From: Fidelibacterota bacterium
GTDB taxonomy: Bacteria; Marinisomatota; Marinisomatia; Marinisomatales; S15-B10
Direction: 5' to 3'
Assembly (NCBI GenBank): GCA_002715465.1
Contig: PAYY01000030.1
Span: forward strand, 10,946 to 74,945
Length of the DNA stretch: 64,000 bases
Of this stretch, positions 28,239-37,865 are shown piece by piece. The translations under genes and the position numbers were made by a program. Positions within the stretch are counted from its first letter, which is position 1. Every line of letters begins with the position of its first letter. A model generated the notes under the pieces. The model ran no database searches. It was not told the DNA's origin and saw only the letters and a list, made by a program, of their open reading frames with translations.

Positions 28239-29818
28239 ACCGATTTTTTCAAATAGCGTGCATTGTTTTTACTACATTATTACAAGCACAGGTTCCTCAG
28301 TCTTTTTTGACACGTGCTGAAGGTGACACCCTTTTACCGGGCTTTCAAAGTAATGTAATTGTAGAAATTCGTATACAAGGTGATAGTACTGTATGGTTTG
28401 GAACTGGTAAAGGTCTATCTGTAATGCGTGATTCAATATCTATAAACACTTTTGAAAGCTCTGAAAACTTCCAATCCGGTCAACAAGGAAAAATTATTCC
28501 AATAGGTGGAGTTTCAGCTATTGGAGTGTCGGGGAAAGATACTCTTCTTGTTGCTACGGCCAAAACGGTTAAAGGAGAAACTGCTGGGGGAGGGCTTGCT
28601 CTTTCTTACAACGCAAGCAACCCTAATAATCAAGTTATATGGAATTATTTTAATCAACCGATAGATAGTATTGGTGATAGCACAATTTCATGGGGAGATG
28701 TTTCTTTAAAGGCTCTTCCAGTAACCGTTATCCAAAACAATGTTACTTATGATATAGCAATAGGAAAAAGGTATTATTGGATAGCAACTTGGGCTGGAGG
28801 GCTACGTCGTCTAAATAAAAATGATATTTCAAAGGGTTGGAAGAGAGTACCACTACCTGAAGATAATCAGACCCAGCTATTATGCAGAGAACCATTAGAT
28901 AATTATCAACTAAATCCTCGAGATCCACCGGAAGGAAATCACAATCATAAAGTGTTTTCAGTAATGACTTATGGAGATACAGTTTGGGTAGGAACTGCAA
29001 ATGGTATTAATCGAGGGATCATTGATGATTCTGGATGTGTAGATTGGGTGCACTATTCATTTCCATTAGAATCTATTAGTGGTAACTGGGTTGTAAGTTT
29101 ATCTGCACAACAATGGAGTGATCAAAGGATTATATGGGCTGTTACTCGAGCTGCTGATGAAACTGGTGAAAAAAATGGACTAAGCTATACTAATGATGAA
29201 GGTGAAACATGGCAAACCATACCTGTTTTAAATAGCCAATATGGTTACAATGTTTTTTCAGTTGATAGTTTGGTTTATTTTTCTTCAAGCAGTGGCTTAT
29301 GGCGAACGGAAGATGGACAAAATTTTGCTCATTATAGTCCAGCTATAGATAGAGTGCGTAATGATCAAGTCATTGATAACGATGTATATACTTCAGTGCA
29401 TGATCGTCGCCCTTACTATAATGATGTGTTATGGATTGGCACAGGCGATGGGATGGCTCGATCAAGTATACCTTCTTCTGATGACTCTATCTGGCGAATT
29501 TTTAGGTCAAATGTTTCTTCAAATAATGTGTACGCTTATCCCAATCCTTTTTCACCAACCATACATAATCTACTTGATGGCGATGGGTATGTTCGGTTTT
29601 ACTTTAAGGCAAAAAAGTCAAAACTTGTCAGGTTAACAATCCTAAGCTTTGCGATGGAAACAGTACGCACAATAGACTTTAATCGAGGTTCAGGTGAAGG
29701 TACACTTAAATGGGATGGAAGAGATGATTCAGGTAGGCTAGTTTCTAATGGAACATATTTTTGCAATGTATTTTACGATGGCGCTTCACATTGGGTAAAA
29801 CTGGTAGTAGTAAAGTGA
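28235..29818 (+). CDS. Beta-propeller-like exported protein with T9SS C-terminal sorting domain
   Basis: 527 residues with a signal peptide (LQA|QVPQ). The body has repeated WFGTGKGLSV, WVGTANGINRG and WIGTGDGMARSS segments, typical of two-component-regulator-type propeller blades. The last about 90 residues are a FlgD-like/T9SS sorting domain beginning YAYPNPFSPT and ending in a WDGRDDSGRLVSNGTYF segment. It is therefore probable T9SS cargo placed with its own secretion gene. The next gene overlaps as GTGA. Confidence 0.75.
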   Translation: MNRFFQIACIVFTTLLQAQVPQSFLTRAEGDTLLPGFQSNVIVEIRIQGDSTVWFGTGKGLSVMRDSISINTFESSENFQSGQQGKIIPIGGVSAIGVSGKDTLLVATAKTVKGETAGGGLALSYNASNPNNQVIWNYFNQPIDSIGDSTISWGDVSLKALPVTVIQNNVTYDIAIGKRYYWIATWAGGLRRLNKNDISKGWKRVPLPEDNQTQLLCREPLDNYQLNPRDPPEGNHNHKVFSVMTYGDTVWVGTANGINRGIIDDSGCVDWVHYSFPLESISGNWVVSLSAQQWSDQRIIWAVTRAADETGEKNGLSYTNDEGETWQTIPVLNSQYGYNVFSVDSLVYFSSSSGLWRTEDGQNFAHYSPAIDRVRNDQVIDNDVYTSVHDRRPYYNDVLWIGTGDGMARSSIPSSDDSIWRIFRSNVSSNNVYAYPNPFSPTIHNLLDGDGYVRFYFKAKKSKLVRLTILSFAMETVRTIDFNRGSGEGTLKWDGRDDSGRLVSNGTYFCNVFYDGASHWVKLVVVK

Positions 29819-30753
29819 AGGAAAAAATAAAAATTTTTCTCACCATTATTTTTCTTTTTAACATTTTATCAGCTGAAGGGATTGCTGGATTTGCTGGTAG
29901 TTTCCTACGTTTTGGTACAACGGCGTATTCTATGTCTATGGGTGGTGGTTTTACAGCAGCATTTGATCAAGGTTTTCCTGGCTATCAGAACCCAGCTTCT
30001 GTTGGTTTTCTTAATGATCGAAACGTGACTGTTCTTCATCATTTTTTACCTTTAGATAGATATCTAATTTCAGGTTCTTTTTCGACTAAACTTCCTCCTA
30101 GTGCGGGACTCGGTATTGGAATAATAAATGCGGGTGTTGATAAAATTGATGGTAGAGATGCTTCGGGTAAACAGACAGGACTATTTTCAACGGAAGAATA
30201 TGCAATCTATTTGAGTTTTGCAAATAAGCTGGTGAAAAAAATCTCACTAGGGGTTAATGTTAAAATCTTTTACCAGGTTTTACCTATTGAAGGAAGAATA
30301 AATTCAAAAGGCACAGGTGTAGATGCAGGATTCATATATCGTCATTCGAAAAACTTGGAATTGGGTTTTGTTATTCAAGATTGGAATGCTTCCTATGCAT
30401 GGAATACTGGAGAGATTTTTAATGAAAAAGGAAGCACCTATGAGGATGAATTCCCAATGCAGATTAGAGCTGGGTTCGTATACCGTCCAGGTTCCTTTGA
30501 TATTATTGGAGATTATACATATTTCCAAATGGGAAATCATGTTTCTTCAAATCGTATACGTTTAGGTGGAGAATATATACCTATGGAACGTATTTTTGTT
30601 AGAGCTGGTATAAATAATTTTTTGCCATCCGTTGGGATGGGTTTACAATATTCATTGTTGAAGCCTGATGATGCGCAGTTGGATTATGCTCTAGTTCTTG
30701 GTAGGCGTGGCGAAGGTTTATCTCATGTATTTACATATGTCCTGAAATTTTAA
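29815..30753 (+). CDS. PorV/PorQ-family outer-membrane beta-barrel
   Basis: About 312 residues. The GTG at 29815 overlaps the previous stop (GTGA) and opens a signal peptide, KEKIKIFLTIIFLFNILSAEG; the longer upstream frame is not credible. The mature part begins GFAGSFLRFGTTAYSMSMGG with NPASVGFL soon after, the hallmark of the PorV/UPF0164 family, and continues as alternating beta strands to a terminal Phe. PorV shuttles T9SS cargo from SprA to the attachment complex, which fits the neighbours. Confidence 0.78.
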   Translation: MKEKIKIFLTIIFLFNILSAEGIAGFAGSFLRFGTTAYSMSMGGGFTAAFDQGFPGYQNPASVGFLNDRNVTVLHHFLPLDRYLISGSFSTKLPPSAGLGIGIINAGVDKIDGRDASGKQTGLFSTEEYAIYLSFANKLVKKISLGVNVKIFYQVLPIEGRINSKGTGVDAGFIYRHSKNLELGFVIQDWNASYAWNTGEIFNEKGSTYEDEFPMQIRAGFVYRPGSFDIIGDYTYFQMGNHVSSNRIRLGGEYIPMERIFVRAGINNFLPSVGMGLQYSLLKPDDAQLDYALVLGRRGEGLSHVFTYVLKF

Positions 30754-30781
30754 TGAGGGAAAAATTAACTTAATTAAAATA

Positions 30782-31651
30782 TTGATATTTATTTTTCTAA
30801 CGTCACCAATATATAGTATTGGTACAACTTTTCTTAATGTCCCTTTTGCTCCAAAACATTTAGCTTTATCTGGAGCAGGAACTGCTTTATTAGGAGATCC
30901 ATCTCTTTTTCGATTAAATCCCGCTTTAGTTGTAAAAGATAATCCAGTATCAGAAGTGTATTTTTCGTATAATTCCTGGTTAGCTGGAATAGTTGGCCAT
31001 TCTGTATTAGCTGTTCAGCCGTTTCGAGGTGGATCAATTGCTTTAGGATTCCGATCACTTTCTATAAATGATTTAGAACTTAGAACATCAAAGCCAACAG
31101 ATAATCCTATAGCTAATTTTGCTTCTTCAGGGATTTCTTTAGAAGCGGGTTGGGGGAAAAAACTGGGTCTTGTTCAATTTGGCGGGACTTTTCGCTTAAT
31201 AAGAATGGAGTCATTTATTTATTCTTCTTCTGGTTTAGGTTTAGATGGAGGTATAACATATTCATTTAATAGAAATAAGATTGTTACAGGTATAGCTTTT
31301 AGAAATGTTGGGATAATGAAAAAGTTTAATAAAGTAGTACCTAAAATGCCTACAATCCTATCACTGGGAATAGTTATTAGTTCATTTCCAAAAATCAAAT
31401 CAATAGATTTTCTTTCAACTATTAGTATAGATAATTCGGAATTATATGGTACAGTTTTTAGACTTGGGGGAGAATTCACTTGGGAGGATTTAATTATTTG
31501 GACAGGTACACATTCATCTAAAGAATTACAGTCCTTTTCTGGGGGAGTTGGCTTTAGGTCAAGAATATTAACTATAAGTTATGGTTTTCAGTTAGCATCA
31601 AATAATTTAGGTATTCCCCATATTTTGCAAATTGATTTTGACTTGCCTTAA
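30782..31651 (+). CDS. Second PorV/PorQ-like outer-membrane barrel
   Basis: 289 residues from a TTG. FLNVPFAPKHLALSGAGTAL followed by RLNPALV is the same N-terminal pattern as the previous gene, and the rest is beta-strand-rich. The start is uncertain: the TTG leaves a short signal sequence (ends IYS), while the in-frame codons just upstream would give a better one but include no ATG, GTG or TTG. It may be PorQ-like, a partner of the sortase complex. This is a tentative assignment. Confidence 0.65.
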   Translation: MIFIFLTSPIYSIGTTFLNVPFAPKHLALSGAGTALLGDPSLFRLNPALVVKDNPVSEVYFSYNSWLAGIVGHSVLAVQPFRGGSIALGFRSLSINDLELRTSKPTDNPIANFASSGISLEAGWGKKLGLVQFGGTFRLIRMESFIYSSSGLGLDGGITYSFNRNKIVTGIAFRNVGIMKKFNKVVPKMPTILSLGIVISSFPKIKSIDFLSTISIDNSELYGTVFRLGGEFTWEDLIIWTGTHSSKELQSFSGGVGFRSRILTISYGFQLASNNLGIPHILQIDFDLP

Positions 31652-31688
31652 ATATTAATAAGTCTCCAACTTTTTCTTTGATGATCCT

Positions 31689-32972
31689 ATGTTAAAAAAA
31701 GAATTATTTTTTTATTTTAGTTTTTTTTTGTTTCTTTCACCGAATCAAGCAATTCAAAATGTTTATAATCAGAAAGTTACCACGTATAATCTTTGGAATT
31801 ATAATGGTACGAGTGATATTGATAATGATCGAGAGATTGACTTAAGATTGGTTTTAAATGAAATATCTCCAGATCTATTAATGGTTCAAGAAATAAACAA
31901 TGACGTTGGATATAACCATTTCTTAACTGATGTTTTAAACTATAATGGAATAGAGTATGAAGGAGCTCCCTTCATTAACCAATTAAACACGAATCAAGAT
32001 ATTGCACTTTTCTATAGAAAAAAAGAGTACGAACTAATTTCTAATAGAATGGTACATATTACTTCAATAATGGGCCATCGTAATGTACCCGAATTTTTTG
32101 TAAAACATATCAAATCAGGACAAGAGATATATCTCTATGGTGTGCACTTTAAAGCTGGAAAAGATAAAAGTTCTTTTGACTCAAGATTGTCGGAAGCCAT
32201 TAATCTAAGGACATATCTTAACAATCAAAACTCCGGCAATCATTTTCTCGTTATGGGTGATTTCAATATTTATGATGGAAACGGGAGCGTTTTTAACGAG
32301 CTTATTGAATTAAAAGGAAATAATAAAGGTAGACTTTTTGATCCAATTAATAAAATAGGATTATGGCATAATAACCCTTTATATGCTGATATCCATACAC
32401 AGGCAACGCGAGTAAATTACAATGGTTGGAATTTCGGAGGAATGGATGACAGATTTGATCTAATTCTTGTATCTGAGACTATTTTGAATAATTCTAACAT
32501 TAATTATATTAAAGAAAGCTATATAGCTTATGGAAATGATGGAAATCATTGTTGCAATGATCCAATTAATAGTGATACTAATTCTTTAGTTTCAAAAGAA
32601 TTAGCTGATGCATTATTTTACTCTTCAGATCACCTTCCTGTAATATTAGATTTAGAATTCAGCAATGAAAATGTTTCAGTTGATTCGGAGGCTCAACCTT
32701 TACTTCCCTTTAAAGTAATTTTAGGCCAGAATTATCCTAACCCTTTTAATCTATCGACAGTTATACCCTTCTCCATTAGTAAAGAGAGCCAAGTTTCTCT
32801 GATTATTTTTGATCTTTCAGGGAATGTGAAAGAGAAATTGTTAAGTGGAAAAAGGCCTCCAGGAGTTTATGAAATCAACTGGTTAGCAGAAAATTTAGAA
32901 TCAGGAATATATATTTGTAACCTTCAAATTGGTAATGAGTCATTTTCAAAAAAGATGCTATTCATAAAATAA
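31689..32972 (+). CDS. Secreted endonuclease/exonuclease/phosphatase-fold protein with T9SS sorting domain
   Basis: 427 residues with a signal peptide. Residues about 30-330 follow the DNase I-like fold: TYNLWNYN, LLMVQEIN (metal-binding Glu), YGVHFKAG, VMGDFNIYDG, DRFDLILVS and YSSDHLPVILD (catalytic His). The C-terminal 80 residues are a type A sorting domain starting NYPNPFNLST and ending SFSKKMLFIK. A secreted nuclease, possibly for phosphate or nucleoside scavenging, is plausible since nucleoside-salvage genes lie further along. Confidence 0.82.
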   Translation: MLKKELFFYFSFFLFLSPNQAIQNVYNQKVTTYNLWNYNGTSDIDNDREIDLRLVLNEISPDLLMVQEINNDVGYNHFLTDVLNYNGIEYEGAPFINQLNTNQDIALFYRKKEYELISNRMVHITSIMGHRNVPEFFVKHIKSGQEIYLYGVHFKAGKDKSSFDSRLSEAINLRTYLNNQNSGNHFLVMGDFNIYDGNGSVFNELIELKGNNKGRLFDPINKIGLWHNNPLYADIHTQATRVNYNGWNFGGMDDRFDLILVSETILNNSNINYIKESYIAYGNDGNHCCNDPINSDTNSLVSKELADALFYSSDHLPVILDLEFSNENVSVDSEAQPLLPFKVILGQNYPNPFNLSTVIPFSISKESQVSLIIFDLSGNVKEKLLSGKRPPGVYEINWLAENLESGIYICNLQIGNESFSKKMLFIK

Positions 32973-32992
32973 GTTTTAGTTATTTTGTAATT

Positions 32993-33997
32993 GTGAAATC
33001 TTACTGGGATAAAGTATTAATCGTTTTGCTACTCTTCAATTTGTTGGTAGGGCAAGAGGTATCATATATACGCTATTTTAAAACTGATTCTGATTTCTTA
33101 GCTAATCTTGAAATTTCCCCAGAAGAAGTTAGAGGTGTTGAACACATTCAAGGACTCTATGATAGATCTAATCAGCTTATTATAAAGATGATTGTTGACG
33201 AACGAAACAATACTGTTTTACAGGAGATATTTGAATATAATCAAGATGGAACGCTTAGGCGGAAGGCTATAGTTGGTGGAGATGGAAAAGTAAATCGTAT
33301 GATTATTTATGGAGATGAGCCTATGTCGGAGAAATTTATTTCGCTCGTTTTCCCTCATAGAAATATGTCTGATTTTGCTGAACGAACAAATATTTATTAT
33401 TATAACAAAGATGGTAGTATCCGCAAATATGAATTTTTTAGTTTGAATCATACTCCATTTGGGGAAATCAACTATGATTATTTTGAAGAAGGGCTTATAA
33501 AATTAGAACAGTGGAGAGACCTTATAAATGGAAAGATTGTTCGTCAATTTAACTATAATTACAACCCCATTAGTCGAGAGTACATTATGGTTGAAATTGA
33601 TGCTAGAGGTAATGAGGTCAGCAAAATAGGTATAACCTTGCCTAAAATTTTTTTTTCTTCTGATTTTATAGAGTCTAATGGATCAAAGGTAAAGAGTAAA
33701 GGTAATATTTTAGAGGAAAGTTCTGAAATCATTGAGAATATTCTTATGAGGAAAGCTGACGGTTGGGATCCAAAAGAATCTATTGGTTACCTTGCTGATC
33801 CTAACGTATTTTTTTCTCCAGATTTGATATATTTGAAAACAGGAGATACTCTTAAAGTCGATCTTCTCAATTTGACTGAAGATTATGTTCGTTTCTTTAT
33901 GTTTCTTGATAGAGATGTTTTAACAATTCCTCTTTCACAAATAGATGAAATAGAACGTAATGATGGTACAATAATTTATCCATTGATTTATCGTTAG
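32993..33997 (+). CDS. Exported protein of unknown function
   Basis: 334 residues from a GTG, with a signal peptide cleaved near LVG|QEV. The first half contains repeated strand-turn units like FEYNQDGTLRRK, YYNKDGSIRKYEF and NYDYFEEGLIK, resembling the antitoxin-MORN/YD-like repeats of surface proteins. The second half is plainer. No family recognised. Co-directional with the T9SS block. Confidence 0.55.
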   Translation: MKSYWDKVLIVLLLFNLLVGQEVSYIRYFKTDSDFLANLEISPEEVRGVEHIQGLYDRSNQLIIKMIVDERNNTVLQEIFEYNQDGTLRRKAIVGGDGKVNRMIIYGDEPMSEKFISLVFPHRNMSDFAERTNIYYYNKDGSIRKYEFFSLNHTPFGEINYDYFEEGLIKLEQWRDLINGKIVRQFNYNYNPISREYIMVEIDARGNEVSKIGITLPKIFFSSDFIESNGSKVKSKGNILEESSEIIENILMRKADGWDPKESIGYLADPNVFFSPDLIYLKTGDTLKVDLLNLTEDYVRFFMFLDRDVLTIPLSQIDEIERNDGTIIYPLIYR

Positions 33998-34020
33998 AGT
34001 CTTGCATTGAGAGGTAACGT

Positions 34021-34800
34021 TTGTTTATATTACCTAGCATGCGTCGAATATCGATTGTCATCTTATCTTTTTCAATCTTAATAGTAGCTCAAGACTATCC
34101 TACACCAACTAATATAGTAACATCACCAACAGCTGGAGGTTTAGTTAGAGGAGCTTTTTCAGCTCATATGCATATGCAGAGAGATGGTGGTTTGGCAACC
34201 GCTCTTGCAGTTGGTTTGTCAGATCGATTCATGTTTGGGTTATCATATGGTGCAAGTAAACTAATCGGTGATGGAGAACCGATTCCTTATCCTAGGCCAG
34301 AAGTAATTATTAAGTATCGTATTGTAGATGAATCAATGGTTTTTCCTGGTATTGCATTTGGGATTAACACTCAGGGATTTGGGAATTATAATAAAGCAGA
34401 CTCACTGAAAAGGTATGATATCAAGGGATATGGGACATATCTTGTTGCGAGTAAAAATTGGAGAACTCTATTTGGGAATATGGGTATTCACTTTGGATCA
34501 AATATTAACTTTACTGAAACTACGGATGGAGATGAAGATATTAATTTCTTTACTGGTTTGGATCTTGAGTTTAATCCCGAATTATCTTTGCTTGCAGAAT
34601 ATAATGCTGCTCTTAATCAGAATTCTATGACAGCTAAAACAATTTCTCTTAGTCGAGGTGGATATCTTAATGTTGGTTTACGGTGGTCTTTGTTTCAAAA
34701 TTTTCATATTGAGATTCATTTTAACAATCTATTGTTTGATGAAGAAAAAGTGAGGTATTTTAACAGAGAATTGAAAGTTAATTATATCGAATATTTCTAG
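34021..34800 (+). CDS. Exported beta-barrel-like protein, unknown
   Basis: 259 residues from a TTG with GAGAGG 5 bases upstream; an internal ATG at 34039 would give a cleaner signal peptide but lacks a ribosome site. Cleavage near IVA|QDY. The mature part alternates short strands (GLSDRFMFGLSYG, YLNVGLRWSLFQNFHIEIHF), as in small outer-membrane barrels. No family recognised. Last gene of the T9SS block. Confidence 0.55.
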   Translation: MFILPSMRRISIVILSFSILIVAQDYPTPTNIVTSPTAGGLVRGAFSAHMHMQRDGGLATALAVGLSDRFMFGLSYGASKLIGDGEPIPYPRPEVIIKYRIVDESMVFPGIAFGINTQGFGNYNKADSLKRYDIKGYGTYLVASKNWRTLFGNMGIHFGSNINFTETTDGDEDINFFTGLDLEFNPELSLLAEYNAALNQNSMTAKTISLSRGGYLNVGLRWSLFQNFHIEIHFNNLLFDEEKVRYFNRELKVNYIEYF

Positions 34801-34836
34801 TTTTGAAAATACTCTATTTGTTATTTATATATAATT

Positions 34837-35391
34837 ATGAAAGATCTAACTGAGTCTAAAATTTCTTCTGAGAAGGTTTTTTCTGGTAACTTTATTAATG
34901 TAAGTAAAGACACAGTTTCTCTTCCCAATGGTTTAACTTCCACAAGAGAATATATACTACATCCTGGAGCTGTAGTGATTTTACCTTTATTAAAAAACAG
35001 GGAAATTCTACTTATAAAGCAGTACCGTTATTCTATTGGTTGTTTAGAGATAGAAATACCTGCTGGAAAAATTGATCCAGGAGAAAAACCAATTGATGCT
35101 GCAAATCGTGAATTAGAAGAAGAGACAGGTTATTGTTCATCAAAAATAACATTATTACAGGAGATACATCCTTGCATAGGTTATAGTGATGAACGAATGT
35201 GGCTTTACTTAGCTGAAGATTTAGTTAAAGGAAAAATTGGAGGTGATGAGGATGAGTTTATTGAATCTATCCCCACTCCGCTTGATGAAGCTTTGGGAAT
35301 GATACAAATGGGTAAAATTACAGATGTAAAAGCTATAATAGGTCTTTTTTGGGCTGATAAACTTAGGAGAGGAGATTGGCAACTACCTTAG
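34837..35391 (+). CDS. Nudix hydrolase, ADP-ribose pyrophosphatase type
   Basis: 184 residues. The Nudix box (G-x5-E-x7-REUxEExGU) is complete as GKIDPGEKPIDAANRELEEE followed by TGY. The framing strands (LLIKQYRYSIGCLEIEIPAG) are like NudF/ADP-ribose pyrophosphatases, where the QYR segment is conserved. It would hydrolyse ADP-ribose or related nucleotide sugars; the exact substrate is inferred. It overlaps queG by 16 bases. Confidence 0.85.
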   Translation: MKDLTESKISSEKVFSGNFINVSKDTVSLPNGLTSTREYILHPGAVVILPLLKNREILLIKQYRYSIGCLEIEIPAGKIDPGEKPIDAANRELEEETGYCSSKITLLQEIHPCIGYSDERMWLYLAEDLVKGKIGGDEDEFIESIPTPLDEALGMIQMGKITDVKAIIGLFWADKLRRGDWQLP

Positions 35392-36305
35392 AAACAAAAG
35401 AATTAACAGCTAAAATCCGATCCTATGCACTGGACTTAGGTTTTCAAAAGGTTGGTTTTACTTCAGCTAAATCTTCTCAAGAAGATGCTTCTCATCTTGA
35501 AGAATGGCTCGATTTAGGTTATCATGCTACGATGAAATGGATGTTAAAAAGGAGAGAGGAAAGAGCTGATATTCAAAAATATTTTCCAGGATCCAAAACG
35601 GTAGTTTCTCTAGCTATGAATTACTATCACGGTAATTCTTCAGGCAACTTGAAAATATCAAATTATGCTTGGGGGGATGATTATCATAGTGTGCTTAAAG
35701 GAAAATTAATAAAATTAAAAAAATACATTCAAGAATTATGCAAGGATGCAAAAATACTTTCCTCGGTAGATACTTCTCCATTAATGGAAAAGGCTTGGGC
35801 TAAACGTGCTGGTCTAGGTTGGATTGGGAAGCATACTAACCTTATATCTAGAGATTTTGGATCATGGTTGTTTTTAGGTGAACTAATTCTTGATTGTGAA
35901 TTGACTCCTGATAAACCCTTTGAAGATGATTTGTGTGGTTCTTGTACTGCTTGTATAGATGCTTGTCCTACAAATGCTATAGTTGAAGACTATTTGTTAG
36001 ATGCTAATAAGTGTATATCATATCTAACAATAGAACATAGAGGTGATATTCCTGAAGAATATGAAACAGAACTTAATGGATGGATTTATGGTTGTGATAT
36101 TTGTCAAAATGTTTGTCCATGGAATGAAAAATTTTCCAAAAAAAGTGAAGAAAAAAGTTTTTCTCCAAAGGAAAAAATTATGGAACAAAGCGAAAAATTT
36201 TGGTTTAAACTTGATAAGGATGAATACAACAATCTATTTAAAGGGAGCGCAATTAAGCGAACAAAGTTTGCTGGTTTAACACGAAACATTGCTTGTAGTA
36301 AATGA
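35376..36305 (+). CDS. queG: Epoxyqueuosine reductase
   Basis: 309 residues starting at TTG inside the Nudix 3' end, after a GGAGAGGAG tract. QueG carries out the last step of queuosine synthesis on tRNA using cobalamin and two 4Fe-4S clusters. Visible features: SVDTSPLMEKAWAKRAGLGW, the first cluster CGSCTACIDACP and the second CDICQNVCPWN, with typical spacing. The family's C-terminal HEAT-like part is short here. It overlaps the Rieske gene as ATGA. Confidence 0.9.
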   Translation: MATTLETKELTAKIRSYALDLGFQKVGFTSAKSSQEDASHLEEWLDLGYHATMKWMLKRREERADIQKYFPGSKTVVSLAMNYYHGNSSGNLKISNYAWGDDYHSVLKGKLIKLKKYIQELCKDAKILSSVDTSPLMEKAWAKRAGLGWIGKHTNLISRDFGSWLFLGELILDCELTPDKPFEDDLCGSCTACIDACPTNAIVEDYLLDANKCISYLTIEHRGDIPEEYETELNGWIYGCDICQNVCPWNEKFSKKSEEKSFSPKEKIMEQSEKFWFKLDKDEYNNLFKGSAIKRTKFAGLTRNIACSK

Positions 36306-36610
36306 GTAACTGGTATAAAATATCTGATGCTTTTGATCTCACTCCTGGAAACAGTAAAATTCTAATGTTTAAAGAAAAAACTATTGCTCTTTTTAATATT
36401 GGTGGAAATTTTGTTGCGATAGATAATCAATGTCCTCATCGTGGAGGTTCACTTGGTGATGGTAAGATTGAAGGGTCAATAGTTACATGTCCTTGGCACA
36501 GTTGGAAATTTGATTGTTTGAAAGGAACCGCTGTTGAAAATAAGAATTTCCGTCTTAAAATATATCCTTTGAAGAAATTATCTGATGGATTATTTGTAAA
36601 ATTATTCTAA
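36302..36610 (+). CDS. Rieske-type [2Fe-2S] ferredoxin
   Basis: 102 residues. The cluster-binding signature is complete: CPHRGG (C-x-H) and CPWHSW (C-x2-H), with the usual spacing. The small soluble form resembles NirD or dioxygenase ferredoxins. No oxygenase or nitrite reductase gene adjoins it, so its partner is unknown. It lies between queG (4-base overlap) and the LON-domain gene. Confidence 0.88.
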   Translation: MSNWYKISDAFDLTPGNSKILMFKEKTIALFNIGGNFVAIDNQCPHRGGSLGDGKIEGSIVTCPWHSWKFDCLKGTAVENKNFRLKIYPLKKLSDGLFVKLF

Positions 36611-36611
36611 A

Positions 36612-37289
36612 ATGGACCTTTTCAATAATAAACTTAAAAACTTCTCAGGCTTGGCACCAATTTTCCCTCTTCCAAACATCGTTTTTTTTCCTAGAACATT
36701 TTTGCCATTGCATATATTTGAACCTAGGTATCGAAAAATGATAATGGATGCTGATTCAAATGAAAAAATGATTTGCATGACATTGCTTAAGGAAGGTTTT
36801 GAAGATAATTGCCAAGGGGAACCATCAATCTATAAGGTGGGATCTTTAGGTTACATGGAATTAAATAATCGTAGTGGTGATGGAACTTCAAATATTTTAT
36901 TGTCTGGATTAGCAAAGGTTTCAATCAATGAGGTTCCTGCAAATAAAGATTATAGACTAGCTGAATTAAATATCATTTCAGAATCTGAAGGAGATGAGGA
37001 TACGAATATTCTTAAAAATAAAGTATTTCGTGGTTTTGAAAGATTGTCAAACCAAAGAGGTTTTCCTCAAATTCCTAAAGAATTTCAGAAAGCTATAGAT
37101 TTTGAGATGGCAGTAAATTTTCTTGCTTCACATCTACCAATTGATGTTGAAGAAAAGCAAAAAATGTTGGAGCTAGATGATATTTCTCTTAGGGCAAAAA
37201 TTCTTGTTCAGTTTATGGGAAGTAGCATAGGGGTTGAGCCCATAGGAGGTTTAGGACGAATTATTCCTGGTGACCCTAGGTTGAATTAA
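36612..37289 (+). CDS. Stand-alone LON substrate-binding domain protein
   Basis: 225 residues. The start APIFPLPNIVFFPRTFLPLH then IFEPRYRKMI is the hallmark of the Lon N-terminal domain, and the length matches stand-alone LON proteins with no ATPase or protease part. The function of these proteins is not established; some bind other proteins. Convergent with the HD-domain gene, sharing four bases at the stops. Confidence 0.82.
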   Translation: MDLFNNKLKNFSGLAPIFPLPNIVFFPRTFLPLHIFEPRYRKMIMDADSNEKMICMTLLKEGFEDNCQGEPSIYKVGSLGYMELNNRSGDGTSNILLSGLAKVSINEVPANKDYRLAELNIISESEGDEDTNILKNKVFRGFERLSNQRGFPQIPKEFQKAIDFEMAVNFLASHLPIDVEEKQKMLELDDISLRAKILVQFMGSSIGVEPIGGLGRIIPGDPRLN

Positions 37290-37864
37290 TTAGTTTTTGT
37301 GGAATTTCCTTCTAGGCCTAATTCTTGAGCCTTTTCTTTAAGTGCATTGATTACAAACTGGATATGCTCATCTAAAGTTAAATTTAATTCTTCAACAGCC
37401 TCTTGTATATCCTGTCGATTAATTGATGCCGCAAAGTTTTTTTGTTTTAGTTTTTTTTTCACTGATTTTATTTTTACATCATTTACTGATTTAGAAGGTC
37501 TGACATAAGTAACTGCAAATATAAAGCCAGTTATTTCATCAGATGCATAAAGTGCTTTTGCTAAGAGAGTTTTTCTTTCTACTCCAGTATAATTTGCATG
37601 TCCCATTATTGCTGTTGTTAAGATTTCTGGATAACCTTTTTTTATTAGGATTTTATTGCCAACATAAGGATGTTGATCTGCATTAGGGTACTTTTCATAA
37701 TCAAAATCGTGAAGAAGGCCTGTCATTCCCCATAATTCTTCATCTTCATTATATTTTTGTGCAAAATATTTCATAACTTGTTCAACTCCAAGCGCATGAC
37801 GACGTAAAGAGTCATTCTTAGTAAATTCACATAGAAGTTTCCAAGCATCTTTTCGTTTTGGCAT
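37286..37864 (-). CDS. HD-domain (HDIG-type) phosphohydrolase candidate
   Basis: 192 residues. The metal-binding pattern is visible: RRHALGVE (first His), GLLHDFDYEKYP (HD pair), IMGHANYTG (His) and ALYASDEITGF (Asp). This is the short HDIG form common in many bacteria, with unknown substrate, often a nucleotide or phosphate ester. It follows the FGGY kinase on the minus strand with a one-base gap. Confidence 0.8.
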   Translation of the reverse strand: MPKRKDAWKLLCEFTKNDSLRRHALGVEQVMKYFAQKYNEDEELWGMTGLLHDFDYEKYPNADQHPYVGNKILIKKGYPEILTTAIMGHANYTGVERKTLLAKALYASDEITGFIFAVTYVRPSKSVNDVKIKSVKKKLKQKNFAASINRQDIQEAVEELNLTLDEHIQFVINALKEKAQELGLEGNSTKTN

Positions 37865-37865
37865 T